Assembly (NCBI GenBank): GCA_963745675.1
Contig: CAVUYM010000009.1
Span: 558,001 to 622,000, forward strand
Direction: 5' to 3'
From: JAUIIK01 sp963745675
GTDB taxonomy: Bacteria; Chloroflexota; Chloroflexia; Thermomicrobiales; CFX8
Length of the DNA stretch: 64,000 bases
Below the pieces are notes generated by a model, which was not told the origin of the DNA, did no database searches, and was given only the letters and a program-made list of their open reading frames with translations. The position numbers were made by a program, and so were the translations under genes. Below are positions 17,639 to 28,295 of the stretch, one piece after another. How positions within the stretch are numbered: position 1 is the stretch's first letter; every line of letters starts with the position of its first letter.

Positions 17639-20628
17639 TCGGCGGCGACCGGCTCCGAATGCGATGGCGGCGTCCAGCGGTGGCCCGGACGCACCTGCTC
17701 GGCCAGGACTTCGGCGATGTGGCGGGTGCGACGGTCGGTGAAATGTTCGATCTGTTGCCGGCAGGAGACACCGGCGACGGCAATTACCGTCTCCTGATCG
17801 GAAGATCTCACGGCGGGAAAGAGCCGCTCCTCGCCGATCTTGCGCGAGATCTCGTAGTGCTCGGCTTCGAAGCCGAACGATCCAGCCATGCCGCAGCAGC
17901 CTGCGCCCGACTCGCGTGGGTTGAGACCGGCGCTACGCAAGATCTGCATCGACGGCCCCATGCCGATCACCGTCTTCTGGTGGCAGTGCCCATGAAAGAA
18001 CACGTCGCGCTCGCGGTCTTCCCGCCAGACGATGCCGGTGCCTTCTTCGCTGCTATCGAGCAGCGCAAGGAACTCATCGATCATGTACGTGTGGCTGGCA
18101 ACTGCCTGAGCGCTCTTCGTCGTCGTGCCCGACAAGGTCGAGGTATTCGTCGCGGAACATCAGCACGCAACTCGGTTCCGAGCCGACAATTGGCATGCCC
18201 CGCTGGGCATAGGGAGCCAGGAGCTCGATGTTCTCTTTCGCCAGGGCACGCGCTTTGTGGACTAGCCCTTTCGAATAGAAGGGGCGACCGCAGCAGCTAC
18301 GGCGCGTTTCAACGATGACGTCAAAGCCCGCCGCTTCGAGCAAGCGGACCGTCGCCCGCCCGACGCGCGGGAAGTTGAATTCAGTGAAGGTATCGTGGAA
18401 ATAGACGACTTCGCCGCGAGTAAGGCGAGTTTCCGGTCCCGCCGCCGTCGCGGTCGCGCTTGGCCTTGTGGCGGCTCCACCACTGTTCGAAGGTTGTTGT
18501 CGCATAGGGAGACAGCTTCGCGTTCCGGATGGACGCCAAGACGCTTCATCGCCTGCTTGCCAGCCGGTGAGCGCATACCGAGGTTGGAGAGCCGGGCAGT
18601 GCGTGACGCCAGCTTCGAGGCGCGGTGGACATCGGCCATCGCCTTTACTCGCGTCGGAACGCCATGCTCCTCGTAGTAGTGCGCGAGAAACTCCGTCTTG
18701 ATCTTGGCCATGTCTACGCTGGAGGGGCATTCAGTGAGGCATGCTTTGCAGGACAGACACAGATCGAGCACGCCATAGACCTCTTCGCTGAGCCACTCGT
18801 CCTGGCTGAACATCTTGCCGGAGAGGGCATTGCGAAGTGCATTGGCTCTGGCTCGTGTTGTGTCTTGCTCGTCGCGGGTAGCCATGTAGCTCGGGCACAT
18901 CGTGCCGCTCCCGATCTTGCGGCAAACGCCGGCGCCATTGCACATTTCAATTGCGGCGGCGAAGCCACCCTCAGGACTGAAGTCGAGATAAGTGTCGACT
19001 GGAAGGGTCGTGTAATTCGCTCCATAGCGAAGGTTATCGACCATGGGTGGCGCGTCGACGATCTTGCCCGGATTCATCAGGTTCTGAGGGTCGAAGATGC
19101 GCTTGAGATCGATCATCGCAGCATAAAGCTCGTCGCCGAAGATGACCCGATTTAGCTCTGAGCGTTGCAGACCATCGCCGTGTTCACCGCTCATGACTCC
19201 GCCGAATTTGGCGGCCAGTTCGGCGGCTGCGCGGGTCACTTCATCCATCGTTGCGATGCCGGCCTGGTTCTTCAGGCTGATAAGCGGTCGGATGTGGAGA
19301 CAGCCGGCGCTGGCGTGGGCGTAATAGGCGGCGGTCGTGCCATGGGCGGCGCACAGCCGTTGGATTTCACCGACATATTCGGCCAGATGCTCGACCGGGA
19401 CCGAAACGTCCTCAATGCAGGGGATAGGTTTGGCATCACCTTTGACACTCATCAGCAGTCCAAGGCCGGCCTTGCGGACCGACCAGATGTCTGCCTGACG
19501 GCGCGGGTCGAGTACCCGCTGGATCTCGGCGTCGATGCCGTTGGCGCGCAAATGCACTTCGAGATGATCGAGCTTGCGGCGCAATTCGTCTTCGGAGTCG
19601 CCGTAGTATTCAACGGTGATCAGTGCTTCCGGGTTGCCGCGCACAAACGAAATCTGACGTGCGTAGCCGGGTTGTTGGCGAGTGAGTTCGATCAGCATCC
19701 GGTCCATCAATTCGATGGCGGACGGTTCTGTTTCGAGGATCGTCTCGGTGACCGCCATCGACTCGACCAGATCATCGAACTGAATCAGCGCCAGGGCAGT
19801 CATCTTCGGCGTCGGCACGAGAGAGATCGTGGCATTCAGCGTCGTCGCCAGCGTCCCTTCCGAGGAGACGAGCAGCCGGGCTGGATTGAAGTCGTCCTTC
19901 AATAGTTCATTGAGTGAATAGCCGGTCGCGCGACGCCAGTGACGGGGGAAGTCGCGTGCGATCAATGAGCGATGGGTCTCCTGATAGTCGAGCACCTTGC
20001 TCATGAGTTCGCCGAGAGCGCCGGATTGCCCGTAGTGGCCGACTGCTCCGCGATCGAGCGTCAGCTGGCTTCCGTCGGCAAGCATCACATCGACTGCGTT
20101 GACGTGGTCTGCGGTCATGCCGTAGAGGATCGAGTGCGCGCCGGAAGAGTTGTTGCCGACGACGCCACCGATTGTCGCGCGGTCGCCGGAGGAAGGGTCC
20201 GGTCCAAACATGAGCCCCGATTGAGCGAGCTGGCGGTTGAGGACGGCAAGATTGATGCCCGGCTCAACCCGGGCGAAGCGCTCTTCAGGATTGATTTCAA
20301 TGACGTTGTTCATGTATTTGGAGAAGTCGATGACGAGCGAGTGCCCGACCGTCTGGCCAGCCAGCGCCGAGCCTCCGCCGCGCGGCAGGATCGTGATGCC
20401 ATGTCGACGGGCTAGCTCGATGGCCGCCTGAACGTCTCCGGCATGGCGTGGAATGAGAACTCCGACGGGTTCGATCTGATAATTGCTGGCGTCCGTCGAA
20501 TAAAGCATCCTGCTGGTGCGATCGAAGCGCACTTCGCCATCAACGAGACCACGCAACTCGGCTTCGAGCATGATCGTCGCGTCGTCGAGCCGGGATTCGG
20601 AATGTGCTGACCGGATGCCTGCTGCCAT
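17635..20628 (-). CDS. FAD-linked oxidase with C-terminal Fe-S (GlcD-GlpC fusion type), frameshifted
   Basis: About 1000 residues, the usual size of the fused D-lactate/2-hydroxyacid dehydrogenases. N-terminal FAD_binding_4 domain: ILPRGGGSALAGQ at about 90 and GGVVGNNSSGAHS at about 160; then the FAD-oxidase C domain with GEHGDGLQRSELN. Next come ferredoxin cysteines (CNGAGVCRKIGSGTMCPSY and CLSCKACLTECPS) and two CCG domains (SCCGRPFYSKG and AGCCGMAGSFGFE). The CCG part changes frame near 18470, 18430 and 18130. It would oxidise a D-2-hydroxy acid and pass electrons to the membrane chain. It fits with the neighbouring dehydratase. Confidence 0.87.
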
Positions 20629-20722
20629 TGATGCCTCTCTCGTCCAGGGGTTACGTGAGATTTCTAGCGTTCCGCCTTATTGACGGTGCGGCAGTTTACC
20701 ACCGGCAGAACGATTACCAGGA

Positions 20723-21616
20723 TTAGACGAAACCGACCTGTTTTGCAAACCAGAGCATGAAACCGACTTCGCCCCGATGGGGCCGCCATTGCTCCGCAAT
20801 GTCTCTCACTTCGCCTTCCGTTGCCGACCGGCCCAGCTCCAGGTGAATCCCAACGAGCGACTTGAGCGCCGCGTCTCCAGCAGGGAGGACATCTAATCTG
20901 CCGAAGCCGCGCAATAGGATGTACTCGGCGGTCCAGCGTCCGATACCCAATTGGCGTTGCAGGGCGTGCGACGCTGCATCGTCGTCAAGCTGTTCGATAT
21001 GGTCGATATCAAGTGAGCCATCGATGACCGATCGGGCTGCTTCAATGATGTAGCGCGACTTCTGGCGGCTGAATTGCATTGGCCGCAAGTCGCGCTCGTG
21101 CTCGAGCGCGGCGACACGATCTGGTGATGGAAATGCGTAGTAGGTATTGCCATCATGGACGAGCGATTCGCCAAAGGACTCAACAAAAGCGCGCTTGAGG
21201 CGGTATGCAAATGCGATGTTGATCTGCTGGCCAATGACGGCCCAAACCAGCGCCTCCCAGGGCGTGAGCGTTTGTACGACGGGTAGACCTCGAAACCGAC
21301 GTCGCAACCGGGCAGCCAATGGTTCCACGAGTTCGTCGCAGGAACGAGCTATGCGTGGCCGATACAGGCGTTCAACCGCCGATCGTATTTCGCCGACCGT
21401 CGCATCGCCAGCGAGCAATCGGGCTTGCAAAGCAGGTTCGGCTTCGTTATCTGCGGTTGCGATTTCGACAAGGGAAAGACCGTTCATCGTTGGCAGCACG
21501 CGATAGTGATGGTCATTGCGAACGACGTCGATGATTTCGTCCGGGGAGCGCTGCAAGTACTGCAGCGCGAAATCGAATCTAAACGATGGTTCGACCGGGA
21601 TCAACACGATTGTCAC
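20723..21616 (-). CDS. alkA: DNA-3-methyladenine glycosylase II (AlkA family)
   Basis: 297 residues of the HhH-GPD superfamily, removing alkylated bases from DNA. The N-terminal beta domain is followed by LTPWEALVWAVIGQQINIAFA, the helix-hairpin-helix LQRQLGIGRWTAEYILLRG and the catalytic aspartate in DVLPAGDAALKSLVG. No Fe-S cysteines are present, as expected for AlkA. It is intact, monocistronic, and divergent from the lipoprotein gene. Confidence 0.9.
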   Translation of the reverse strand: MTIVLIPVEPSFRFDFALQYLQRSPDEIIDVVRNDHHYRVLPTMNGLSLVEIATADNEAEPALQARLLAGDATVGEIRSAVERLYRPRIARSCDELVEPLAARLRRRFRGLPVVQTLTPWEALVWAVIGQQINIAFAYRLKRAFVESFGESLVHDGNTYYAFPSPDRVAALEHERDLRPMQFSRQKSRYIIEAARSVIDGSLDIDHIEQLDDDAASHALQRQLGIGRWTAEYILLRGFGRLDVLPAGDAALKSLVGIHLELGRSATEGEVRDIAEQWRPHRGEVGFMLWFAKQVGFV

Positions 21617-21813
21617 CTGCTAGTACCGAATTCTTTCACTTCGGATCGAGGGCGGACTCCCTTACAAATTCTATGACCATCGGTTGATTGCTGGCTGTGA
21701 AGGGACAACGTATCACTGAAATGGAAATCCGGGTCACTGCTGCGTGGCCGTTCGAAGACTTGCACGTTCGTCATTTTCTGGTGGATGTTGCTGGAGATGG
21801 AACTTGAACGAAG

Positions 21814-22257
21814 ATGAAGTCACTGAGAATCGGAAGTCAAATATCCGGACTGATTCTCCAGTTTGCCGCACTGTCTCTCGTCGCCCTGGTTCTCCTTTCC
21901 GCCTGCGGATCGTCGAGCAACACTAAAGAAGATACGCCCTCAAACGTGGGACTATCGATCTCATCCGGCACATTTACGTCGACTGTCCGGCTCGATGGTG
22001 TGACCACGGTCCCGTTCTCGGAAACTGTCACGGTCGAAGCAACTTTCGAGGAACCAATCTATGGCTCTGCCGGTCAAACATCGGTTTTCGCTGAGGCGTC
22101 TCCGTCGACCTACCGCATCGGATCGCGCCCGCCACTCAACGAACACACCTTCACCTTCACGCTCACTAATCGCAGCCCGGGCCTGGTCGAGATCAGCATC
22201 TTCGCCAGCCGAGACGCTAAGCCGATAGTCTTCTCCGTTCAGATTGGCGAAGGATAA
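21814..22257 (+). CDS. hypothetical lipoprotein
   Basis: 147 residues with a basic start, a long hydrophobic signal and the lipobox LLSACGS (cysteine at about 31), then a short polar linker and one beta-rich domain ending VEISIFASRDAKPIVFSVQIGEG, which looks like a small immunoglobulin-like or cupredoxin-like sandwich without visible metal ligands. It is probably anchored outside the cytoplasmic membrane. I do not recognise the family. Confidence 0.65.
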   Translation: MKSLRIGSQISGLILQFAALSLVALVLLSACGSSSNTKEDTPSNVGLSISSGTFTSTVRLDGVTTVPFSETVTVEATFEEPIYGSAGQTSVFAEASPSTYRIGSRPPLNEHTFTFTLTNRSPGLVEISIFASRDAKPIVFSVQIGEG

Positions 22258-22376
22258 TCCGGGCGGAACAGGTGCAACAGAGATTCCAATGTCGGAGTCG
22301 TCGCGTTGTGAATGCATCTACAACGAAGCCTAACTCCATCGGCACAAACGCGAGAATACATCATTCAGGCTCTTGT

Positions 22377-22401
22377 CCTGCCACCACCTCGTGGTGGTAG
22401 G
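22377..22401 (+). terminator. GC-rich hairpin between convergent genes
   Basis: An 11-bp stem (CCTGCCACCAC / GTGGTGGTAGG with one G-U pair) and a 3-nt loop CTC. There is no T-run on either side, so it is hairpin-type or attenuating at best. It sits in the 280-base gap between two convergent genes, where a bidirectional terminator would be expected. Nothing else is seen in that gap. Confidence 0.45.
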
Positions 22402-22539
22402 GTCTGCGTTTAACTCTGGGCTTGTTCTACCAGGCTGTCCATTTTTCTTGGTTGTTGGATTCGCTCTATCAATTTGGAGATTGATAGGCTAATTCGGTCA
22501 CTACCCTCCTGGCTCACAGGCATGATTTCAGGGTCGAAT

Positions 22540-23531
22540 TCAAGGTGCCGCACGCCAGACCGCATGAACAGCCGTCTGCAGTTCGTGTGGACGCTTCGAA
22601 TCTATGGGCAACGACCAGCACACTTCTTCAGTCTGGCCAAGAATAACGACGGTGGACTTGCCTCGCTGGTAAATGTTGACAATATCTCCGACTGGGAAGC
22701 TACGTCCTACCCCTCCCGCAGGTTGGTGATGGATCGTCGAGCGGTCGAGAGCTGTGCCAGATCGGCCGGCAGCCATGTAGATCAGCGGCGCCACGACGAG
22801 CAACAGTGCGATTCCAACGACTGCGGCAGATAGAAGTGAGCGGTTTGCGATGTAGACGATGGCCGCCATTGCCACCAGGAATCCCAGGAACATGTCCAGT
22901 CCCGCGACAATCTGTGCCACGTATCCACCCGGCAAGTACCGCTCTTGAAACTGGGTATTCATGCTTTCAATGGCATCCGAAGGTGAAGGGACGGAGACCG
23001 GGCGGTGTGTCCATTCTTCCGCGTGTTCGGCCATCGCCCAGTCGATTGACGCTCCGAGGGCGTTTGGCGCGGTTGTTGGGAGGGGAACGCGTTGACTGGC
23101 GCTGAACCGTCCGAATTCTCGGCGTATGAGCAGATAGAAGATTGGTCGCCCCAGCGATGTGGTCGCTTGCCAGCCGGCAATCTTCGTGAATTCATAGCGT
23201 CTAGCTGATGCTCCGGCAGAGTTCAGAACAACACCAATGTTGTCAATGACGACCTGGTTCGCACGTCCTGGCAAAAAGCGCCTGGATCGCCAGAGAGGAG
23301 ACAACTGGCCGTGATAAGCCCGACCGCAACGGCTTCAAGCGGCTCTAGTTTTAGCGCGTACCCAACGAACCCACCCGTGGCAGTCGGTATTGCAATCAGA
23401 GCGACGAGAAGCCAAATGCGGTCGTTGCCTGAAACAGGCACTGTTTCGCAGTAGCGCACATCCGCCTTTTCCTGACGGCAAGAGGATTCCAAGAGGCACT
23501 CCGCTCCAGTCTGGTTAGATCGCTGAATCAA
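22540..23531 (-). CDS. uncharacterised membrane protein, PH-like pattern, frameshifted
   Basis: About 300 residues. The upstream frame (to about 23290) has IWLLVALIAIPTATGGFVGYALKLEP, two membrane spans; the downstream frame continues RFLPGRANQVVIDNIGVVLNSAGASARRYEFTKI, then two more spans (FLGFLVAMAAIVYIANRSLLSAAVV...) and SFPVGDIVNIYQRGKSTVVIL. Pairs of hydrophobic spans followed by short beta-rich segments recall bacterial PH-domain membrane proteins, but this is a resemblance of pattern only. The exact start is unresolved. The next gene upstream has the same architecture, so they look like tandem paralogues. Confidence 0.5.
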
Positions 23532-23628
23532 ACGATCAGCGTATGGGCTCGATTGCAGCGTCTGGTCCCGCCGGGCAGATCATCACCGTGTGGTGGTTCC
23601 CAAGTCGCACAAATTTGAATTGCTCGGA

Positions 23629-24573
23629 TCAATGTGCAAAGTATGCGATTGATCGTCGGATAGTTGCCGCGGCCTCGTCGGGTTCCGGGATCGGGACGAC
23701 CAGCTTTCGGTTCTTGTCCTCGCCGTAGTGGATAGCGAGCTCGCGCCGGAACATCCCTAAGTCGATAGCCTCAGCACGTTTGATCGAGAGAGTCGATATG
23801 GTCTTGGGTCGCAGGAATACTCCGCGAACTTCGAGCTCCTCCGCGTCAACGCTGATGCTCGTGTTGCGACGTAGCAACGCGGCACCGATTGTGAGAAGTA
23901 TGGTGGTGAGCATGATCCCAACGCCAATCCACGAAATGCTCCAATCGTCAGAATCAATGACGGCCGGTAACCCAAACATTAGGATCGGGATGAGTGCAAA
24001 CGTGCGCTTCGAGACAAGTGCCTCTCTGACGGTCAGCCGGCGTTCGAAGGTAAAAACGGCATCCGTACGGAAGCCTGGAGCTAGTTCCCGGGCCAGTTGC
24101 ACGTCCAGGGTGCGTTGATCGCGTTGCGCCCGCTCGATTGCATCAACCAGTTCGTAGGGACGTTCCGTTTTGAGTCGGAAGCCGGTGAAAAAGGATTCGC
24201 GGTTGATCTCAACCGCATCTGCGTTTCTCTGCATTCTTGCTTTCAACTGCACGATCGTATCCACGGGTATGCGACGTGGCGGGAGTCTCAGTTTTTGGAT
24301 CTCCAAATGAGATCCGACGACGCGAATAAAGGGGTGTGGGGCAAGGGCGAACTTCGGAAGCAGGAGTGCTACAAGAATTGAAAAGGGCATGGTGGGCAAC
24401 CAGATCTCCGGTTGCACAGGGCTGCCAGCAAAGGAAGCGAGGTAATCCAGGAGCGGCGCAAGGAGCACAAGAGGGATCGCGATCAGCCGAAAGCGGCGTT
24501 TGAAAGGGCCAGGATCGAGCATTTCCTCGAAGTAGACGGTTGGAACTTCTGCGACTGTCATCGTTCGTTGCAT
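23629..24573 (-). CDS. uncharacterised membrane protein, PH-like pattern
   Basis: 314 residues, intact. Two N-terminal spans (RLIAIPLVLLAPLLDYLASF and WLPTMPFSILVALLLP), a soluble segment, two central spans (LIPILMFGLPAVI and WIGVGIMLTTILLTIGAALLR), and a second soluble segment with SVDAEELEVRGVFLRPKTISTLSI. The soluble parts (HLEIQKLRLPPRRIPVDTIVQL and ELEVRGVFLRPKTISTLSI) resemble bacterial PH-like strands ('I-S-x-L-x-I' turn). The function is unknown. It lies 98 bases upstream of its presumed paralogue. Confidence 0.6.
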   Translation of the reverse strand: MQRTMTVAEVPTVYFEEMLDPGPFKRRFRLIAIPLVLLAPLLDYLASFAGSPVQPEIWLPTMPFSILVALLLPKFALAPHPFIRVVGSHLEIQKLRLPPRRIPVDTIVQLKARMQRNADAVEINRESFFTGFRLKTERPYELVDAIERAQRDQRTLDVQLARELAPGFRTDAVFTFERRLTVREALVSKRTFALIPILMFGLPAVIDSDDWSISWIGVGIMLTTILLTIGAALLRRNTSISVDAEELEVRGVFLRPKTISTLSIKRAEAIDLGMFRRELAIHYGEDKNRKLVVPIPEPDEAAATIRRSIAYFAH

Positions 24574-24855
24574 CCGAGCCTGTTACCCTCATACATCTTG
24601 TTCTCACCCGGGAACACGCGTTTGCACAGTCATTGTCCTATCGTGTCATGCCATTGGACAGCGTACTTTTGTGCCAGTTTCGAGTCGTGGAGGACGCACG
24701 GTGGCCGCCGCGGTTTGCGCTACCGACCAACTCGCGATGAATAAGCGAAAGCTTGTTGGTTCGTTGATTCCAGAGGGGACGTAGAAACGCCGACTGTTTA
24801 GGGCTGGGTCGAAATCACTGCCTGATGGCGAATTCGCTCGTCGTCGACACTGTTG

Positions 24856-25236
24856 CTAGCGATTGGTTTCGATTCTTGTGGTCCAGACCGGCCCTCGCGA
24901 ATTGGATGGCTTCCATAAGCTGATCGGGATACTGCCGATCGCAATACGGATAGGTTGTGCTCCCACAACGTCCAATTTGATAACCCGCTGGCCCGAGTAG
25001 ATGCTGGTGGGACTCACCGCGTTGATATCACGGGGATCAATTGCAAGGATGTGCGCTCCCAGCATCGTAGTAAATGCTCCCACAAAGTACCTGTGAGTAT
25101 CTTTCAGAACCAACCACTGCGAACCCCATTTCTTTCCCGGAGCGCGACGCGCCGCTTCCGGCTGAGCGCGTTTCGGGCAAATGCAAGATAATTGTGGAGT
25201 TGAGGTCGACGGACGTATATAGCCCTCTGGTGCCAT
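24856..25236 (-). CDS. possible small hypothetical protein
   Basis: About 126 residues from the ATG at 25236 (MAPEGYIRP) to 24856. The second half reads like a real protein: WLVLKDTHRYFVGAFTTMLG, then DPRDINAVSPTSIYSGQRVIKLDVV and IRIAIGSIPISLWKPSN, alternating strands similar to the PH-like pattern of the two genes just downstream on the same strand. Against it: an odd N-terminal 40 residues rich in basic and proline residues, which may include a frame change. If real, it is a third member of that group. Confidence 0.4.
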   Translation of the reverse strand: MAPEGYIRPSTSTPQLSCICPKRAQPEAARRAPGKKWGSQWLVLKDTHRYFVGAFTTMLGAHILAIDPRDINAVSPTSIYSGQRVIKLDVVGAQPIRIAIGSIPISLWKPSNSRGPVWTTRIETNR

Positions 25237-25288
25237 TCCCGTATGTGGATGAATAAGTGTAGCACAAACATGAACGGAGTGCAGAACT

Positions 25289-26086
25289 ATGGCGCAGCAA
25301 CTGGTCGTCGAAGATGTCGATCGCGTACGAACGATCCGGATCAACCGGCCAGAGGTGCGGAATGCGCTGACCGACCGCCTGGCCTGGGATATCGTGACGG
25401 CGGTTGAGGAGGCGGCGCGGGATGATGATGTCTGGGTGGTGGGGATAACCGGGACGGACGGTGCTTTCTGTGCCGGACTTGATTTGCGGAATCGTTCCGC
25501 TGGTGGCGGATCTCCGAATTCGGAGATGGACGATGCGGTCGACGACATCGGCTGGGTTGGCCGCTTCCTGATTACGCTGCGTGAAACCTGCGACAAGCCG
25601 GTGATTGCCGGGATCAACGGTCCCGCGGCAGGGGCCGGTCTGGCGCTGGCAATGTCGTCGGATATGCGTTTGATGGCCGAGAGCGCGATTTTGATCGCAG
25701 GCTACCCGCGTATCGGCGCTTCTCCCGATGGCGGGCTGACGCTGACGCTCCAGCAGGCGCTGGGCTACGAGGGCGCGATGCGCTTCCTGCTGGAAAACCG
25801 CACCGTTTCAGCCTCGGAAGCGCTCGAACTCGGGCTGGTCGGCGAGGTCGTCGCCGATGATGCTTTCGCCGAGCGCTTTGCCGAGTATTGTGCATTCATC
25901 GCCGAGCGCGCGCCGATTGCCAGCCGGCTCACGAAGCGCGGCGTCGTGCGAGCCTGGAATCTGAATCTGACGGACCATATGCGTTACGAACTCTCCAACA
26001 TCCGCCGCGCCTTTGGCACCGATGATTCGAAGGAGGCGATCCAGGCCTTTCTCGAAAAGCGGCCGCCTGATTTTCGAGGCCGCTAG
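25289..26086 (+). CDS. enoyl-CoA hydratase/isomerase-family protein
   Basis: 265 residues, intact. Crotonase fold: TIRINRPEVRNALT, the first oxyanion loop GTDGAFCAGLDLRN, the second INGPAAGAGLALAMSSDMRLM, then RIGASPDGGLTLTLQQALGY and a C-terminal FLEKRPPDFRGR. Only one of the two usual hydratase glutamates is suggested (the second aligns with SPDGG), so it may be an isomerase, thioesterase or decarboxylase-type member. It is monocistronic and convergent with the M20 gene. Confidence 0.85.
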   Translation: MAQQLVVEDVDRVRTIRINRPEVRNALTDRLAWDIVTAVEEAARDDDVWVVGITGTDGAFCAGLDLRNRSAGGGSPNSEMDDAVDDIGWVGRFLITLRETCDKPVIAGINGPAAGAGLALAMSSDMRLMAESAILIAGYPRIGASPDGGLTLTLQQALGYEGAMRFLLENRTVSASEALELGLVGEVVADDAFAERFAEYCAFIAERAPIASRLTKRGVVRAWNLNLTDHMRYELSNIRRAFGTDDSKEAIQAFLEKRPPDFRGR

Positions 26087-26089
26087 CCG

Positions 26090-27276
26090 TCAGGAGTTCT
26101 TCGTGAAGATCTCAACCGCGCACAAGGCATAGGCGCGGGTTGCTTCCATGACTTCGTCGATGCCGATCCACTCGTTCGGCACATGGGCGAGCCCCGGATC
26201 GCCGGGACCGTAAATGATCGTCGGGATTCCAGCCGCCGCGAAGTGGCGCCCGTCGGTCGCCATGTTGTAGCCAATCGGCTCCGGCGGGATACCCAGCGCG
26301 CTGTTGGCGGCCGACATGGCGTGGACGATGCCGGAGTCTACGTCTAGCAACGTGGCGCGACCTCCGGAACGACCCGACACTTCCACGCCCATACCCGGGA
26401 ACTGGCGGATGACCCGCTCGGCAATTATCCGAATCTCTTCGGCAGCTCCTTCAGACGTTTCACCCGGCAGGATGCGCCGATCGACATGGAAGGTACAGCG
26501 ATCCGGTACGACGTTGTCTTGACGCCCCCGTCGATCAGGCTGATCGTCGCAGTCGATGGCGGGTCGAAGAGGGGATGTCTGCGAGCTTCGAGCTTCGGCC
26601 AGAGTTCGCGCCGTAAAGCCGCGATGATCTCGGCTGCGCCTTCAATAGCGTGTACACCATTCCAGGGCAGAGCTGCGTGTGCGGTCTTACCGATCACCGT
26701 CACCGTCACACCGGCGCCGCCACGTTCTCCGACGCAGACACGGTTTAATGTCTGTTCACCAGCAACGACGAAATCAGGTAGCGGATCGAGATTGTCAACG
26801 GTGAATTTCGCGCCGTGCGTGCCGCCGGTCTCCTCATCCCCACAAACGTTGACGATGATTTCACCGGCTAGTTCAAGCCCGGAGCGCTTGACCGCTATTG
26901 CGCTCATGATCTGGGCCGCGACGCTGGCCTTGTCGTCTCCCGAACCACGTCCCCAGACTTTGCCTCGCGCGATCGTGGCGTCGAAGGGTGGAAATTCCCA
27001 GGCGGATTCGTCCCCGGTTGGAACAACGTCAACGTGGGCGTTGTAAAGCAGTGATGGGCCGTCGCCGAATCGATAACGGGCGACGAGATTTGGGACATGC
27101 TCCAGATCGCCGATGATCTGGCAGTCGAATCCTTCCGCCTCCAGCTTGGCTTGAGCGACACCAATAGAGCGACGCACGTCACCGGGTGGATTGACCGAAA
27201 GTGGATCGCGTACCAGGTCCTGGAGCAGAGCTATCGTCTCGTCTTCGTCGATGTGTTGTAGTACGGACTCGTTCAT
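26090..27276 (-). CDS. M20-family amidohydrolase/deacylase (ArgE/DapE type), one frameshift
   Basis: About 395 residues. Canonical di-zinc motifs are present: YNAHVDVVPTGD, GRGSGDDKAS (bridging aspartate), CGDEETGG (catalytic glutamate pair). The dimerisation domain has GKTAHAALPWNG. The frame changes near 26520; the continuation reads CTFHVDRRILPGE and ends with NMATDGRHFAAAGIPTIIYGPG and the late AHVPNEWIGIDEV (zinc histidine). It hydrolyses an N-acyl amino acid or small peptide; the exact substrate cannot be read from sequence. It starts at ATG 27276 after a good purine stretch. Confidence 0.87.
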
Positions 27277-27460
27277 TGGTGCGATCTCCTAGCGTCTGCG
27301 CGTATCGAATCTGGCCGGGGCGAGTATAGCAACGCTGTTGGCTTCGGCAGGACCACAGGCTGTTGAGTGGTTCGGAGTCTCGCAGATTAGCGATTGATCT
27401 TGTTCCTTGAAATGTGTTGCTTTGTTAGAGTGGAATCGGGCAATTGGATGATTATCAGGG

Positions 27461-28292
27461 GTGGGAGAAGTGGTGACGAAAGCAGCGACGCCAGACTGGA
27501 TCGCGACGGTCGAGGGATTCATCATCGACATGGACGGTGTGCTCTATCGCGGGGCCGAGGCGATTCCCGAAGCGAGGCCGTTTCTGGCGACGCTCGACGA
27601 GCTTGAAATCCCTTTCATGATGGCCACCAACAACGCTACCCAACTGCCGGACGAATATGTGACGAAGCTCGCCGGCTATGGGGATCGATCTGCGCCCGGA
27701 GCAGGTTTTCACCTCGGCGCTCGCGACCGGAGACTATTTGCGCGCCACCTATCCCGAAGGAACGAAGGCCAATGTCGTCGGCATGTCGGCGCTGCTCGAT
27801 GCGGTCTACGGTGACGGATATTTTGTGCGAGCCGGGACCGACGCACAGGTCGTCGTCTCTGGCGCGGATTGGGAGCTCGTCTACGAGACGCTGCGTGTCG
27901 CTTGCCTGGCGATTCGCAATGGTGCGGACTACGTCGCCACCAATGCGGACGTCACCTTTCCTACGCCGGAGGGCCTGGTGCCGGGAGCAGGATCAATCGT
28001 TGCCGCGCTGGTCGCTTCGGGAGGCAAGGAGCCGGTCGTCGTTGGCAAACCAAGCCCGGTAATGGTCGAGCGCTCGCTCAGCCAGCTCGGCACCGAAGCT
28101 GCGAGGACCGTCATGCTCGGTGATCGCCTCGATACTGACATCCTTGCCGGGCAACGCGCCGGTTGCCGGACGGTGCTGGTGACGACAGGCATTTCGAGCG
28201 TCGAGGATATTGCGCTGACCGGTATCGAACCGGATTGGACGATTGCAACTCTCGAAACGTTGCGCCAGGCGCTCATCTCGGAACGGCAATAA
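27461..28292 (+). CDS. HAD-IIA phosphatase (NagD/AraL-like), one frameshift
   Basis: About 276 residues. The first frame has the HAD nucleophile motif GFIIDMDGVLYRG and motif II MMATNNAT. A change in the GGGG run near 27682 (GGG restores the frame) leads to GIDLRPEQVFTSALATGDYL. The C2-type cap follows, then VVGKPSPVM (lysine of motif III) and VMLGDRLDTDILAGQRAG (motif IV aspartates). The family dephosphorylates sugar phosphates or nucleotides. The start may be GTG 27461 or GTG 27473; neither changes the domain. Confidence 0.85.
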
Positions 28293-28295
28293 CGA

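Noticed and set aside
22377..22401. The hairpin as a recombination site or operator
   Set aside because: It is a short-looped RNA-type hairpin between convergent genes, better explained as a weak terminator.
24745..24855. A possible small gene between the membrane-protein pair and the small frame
   Set aside because: No frame of reasonable composition with a start and ribosome site is present.
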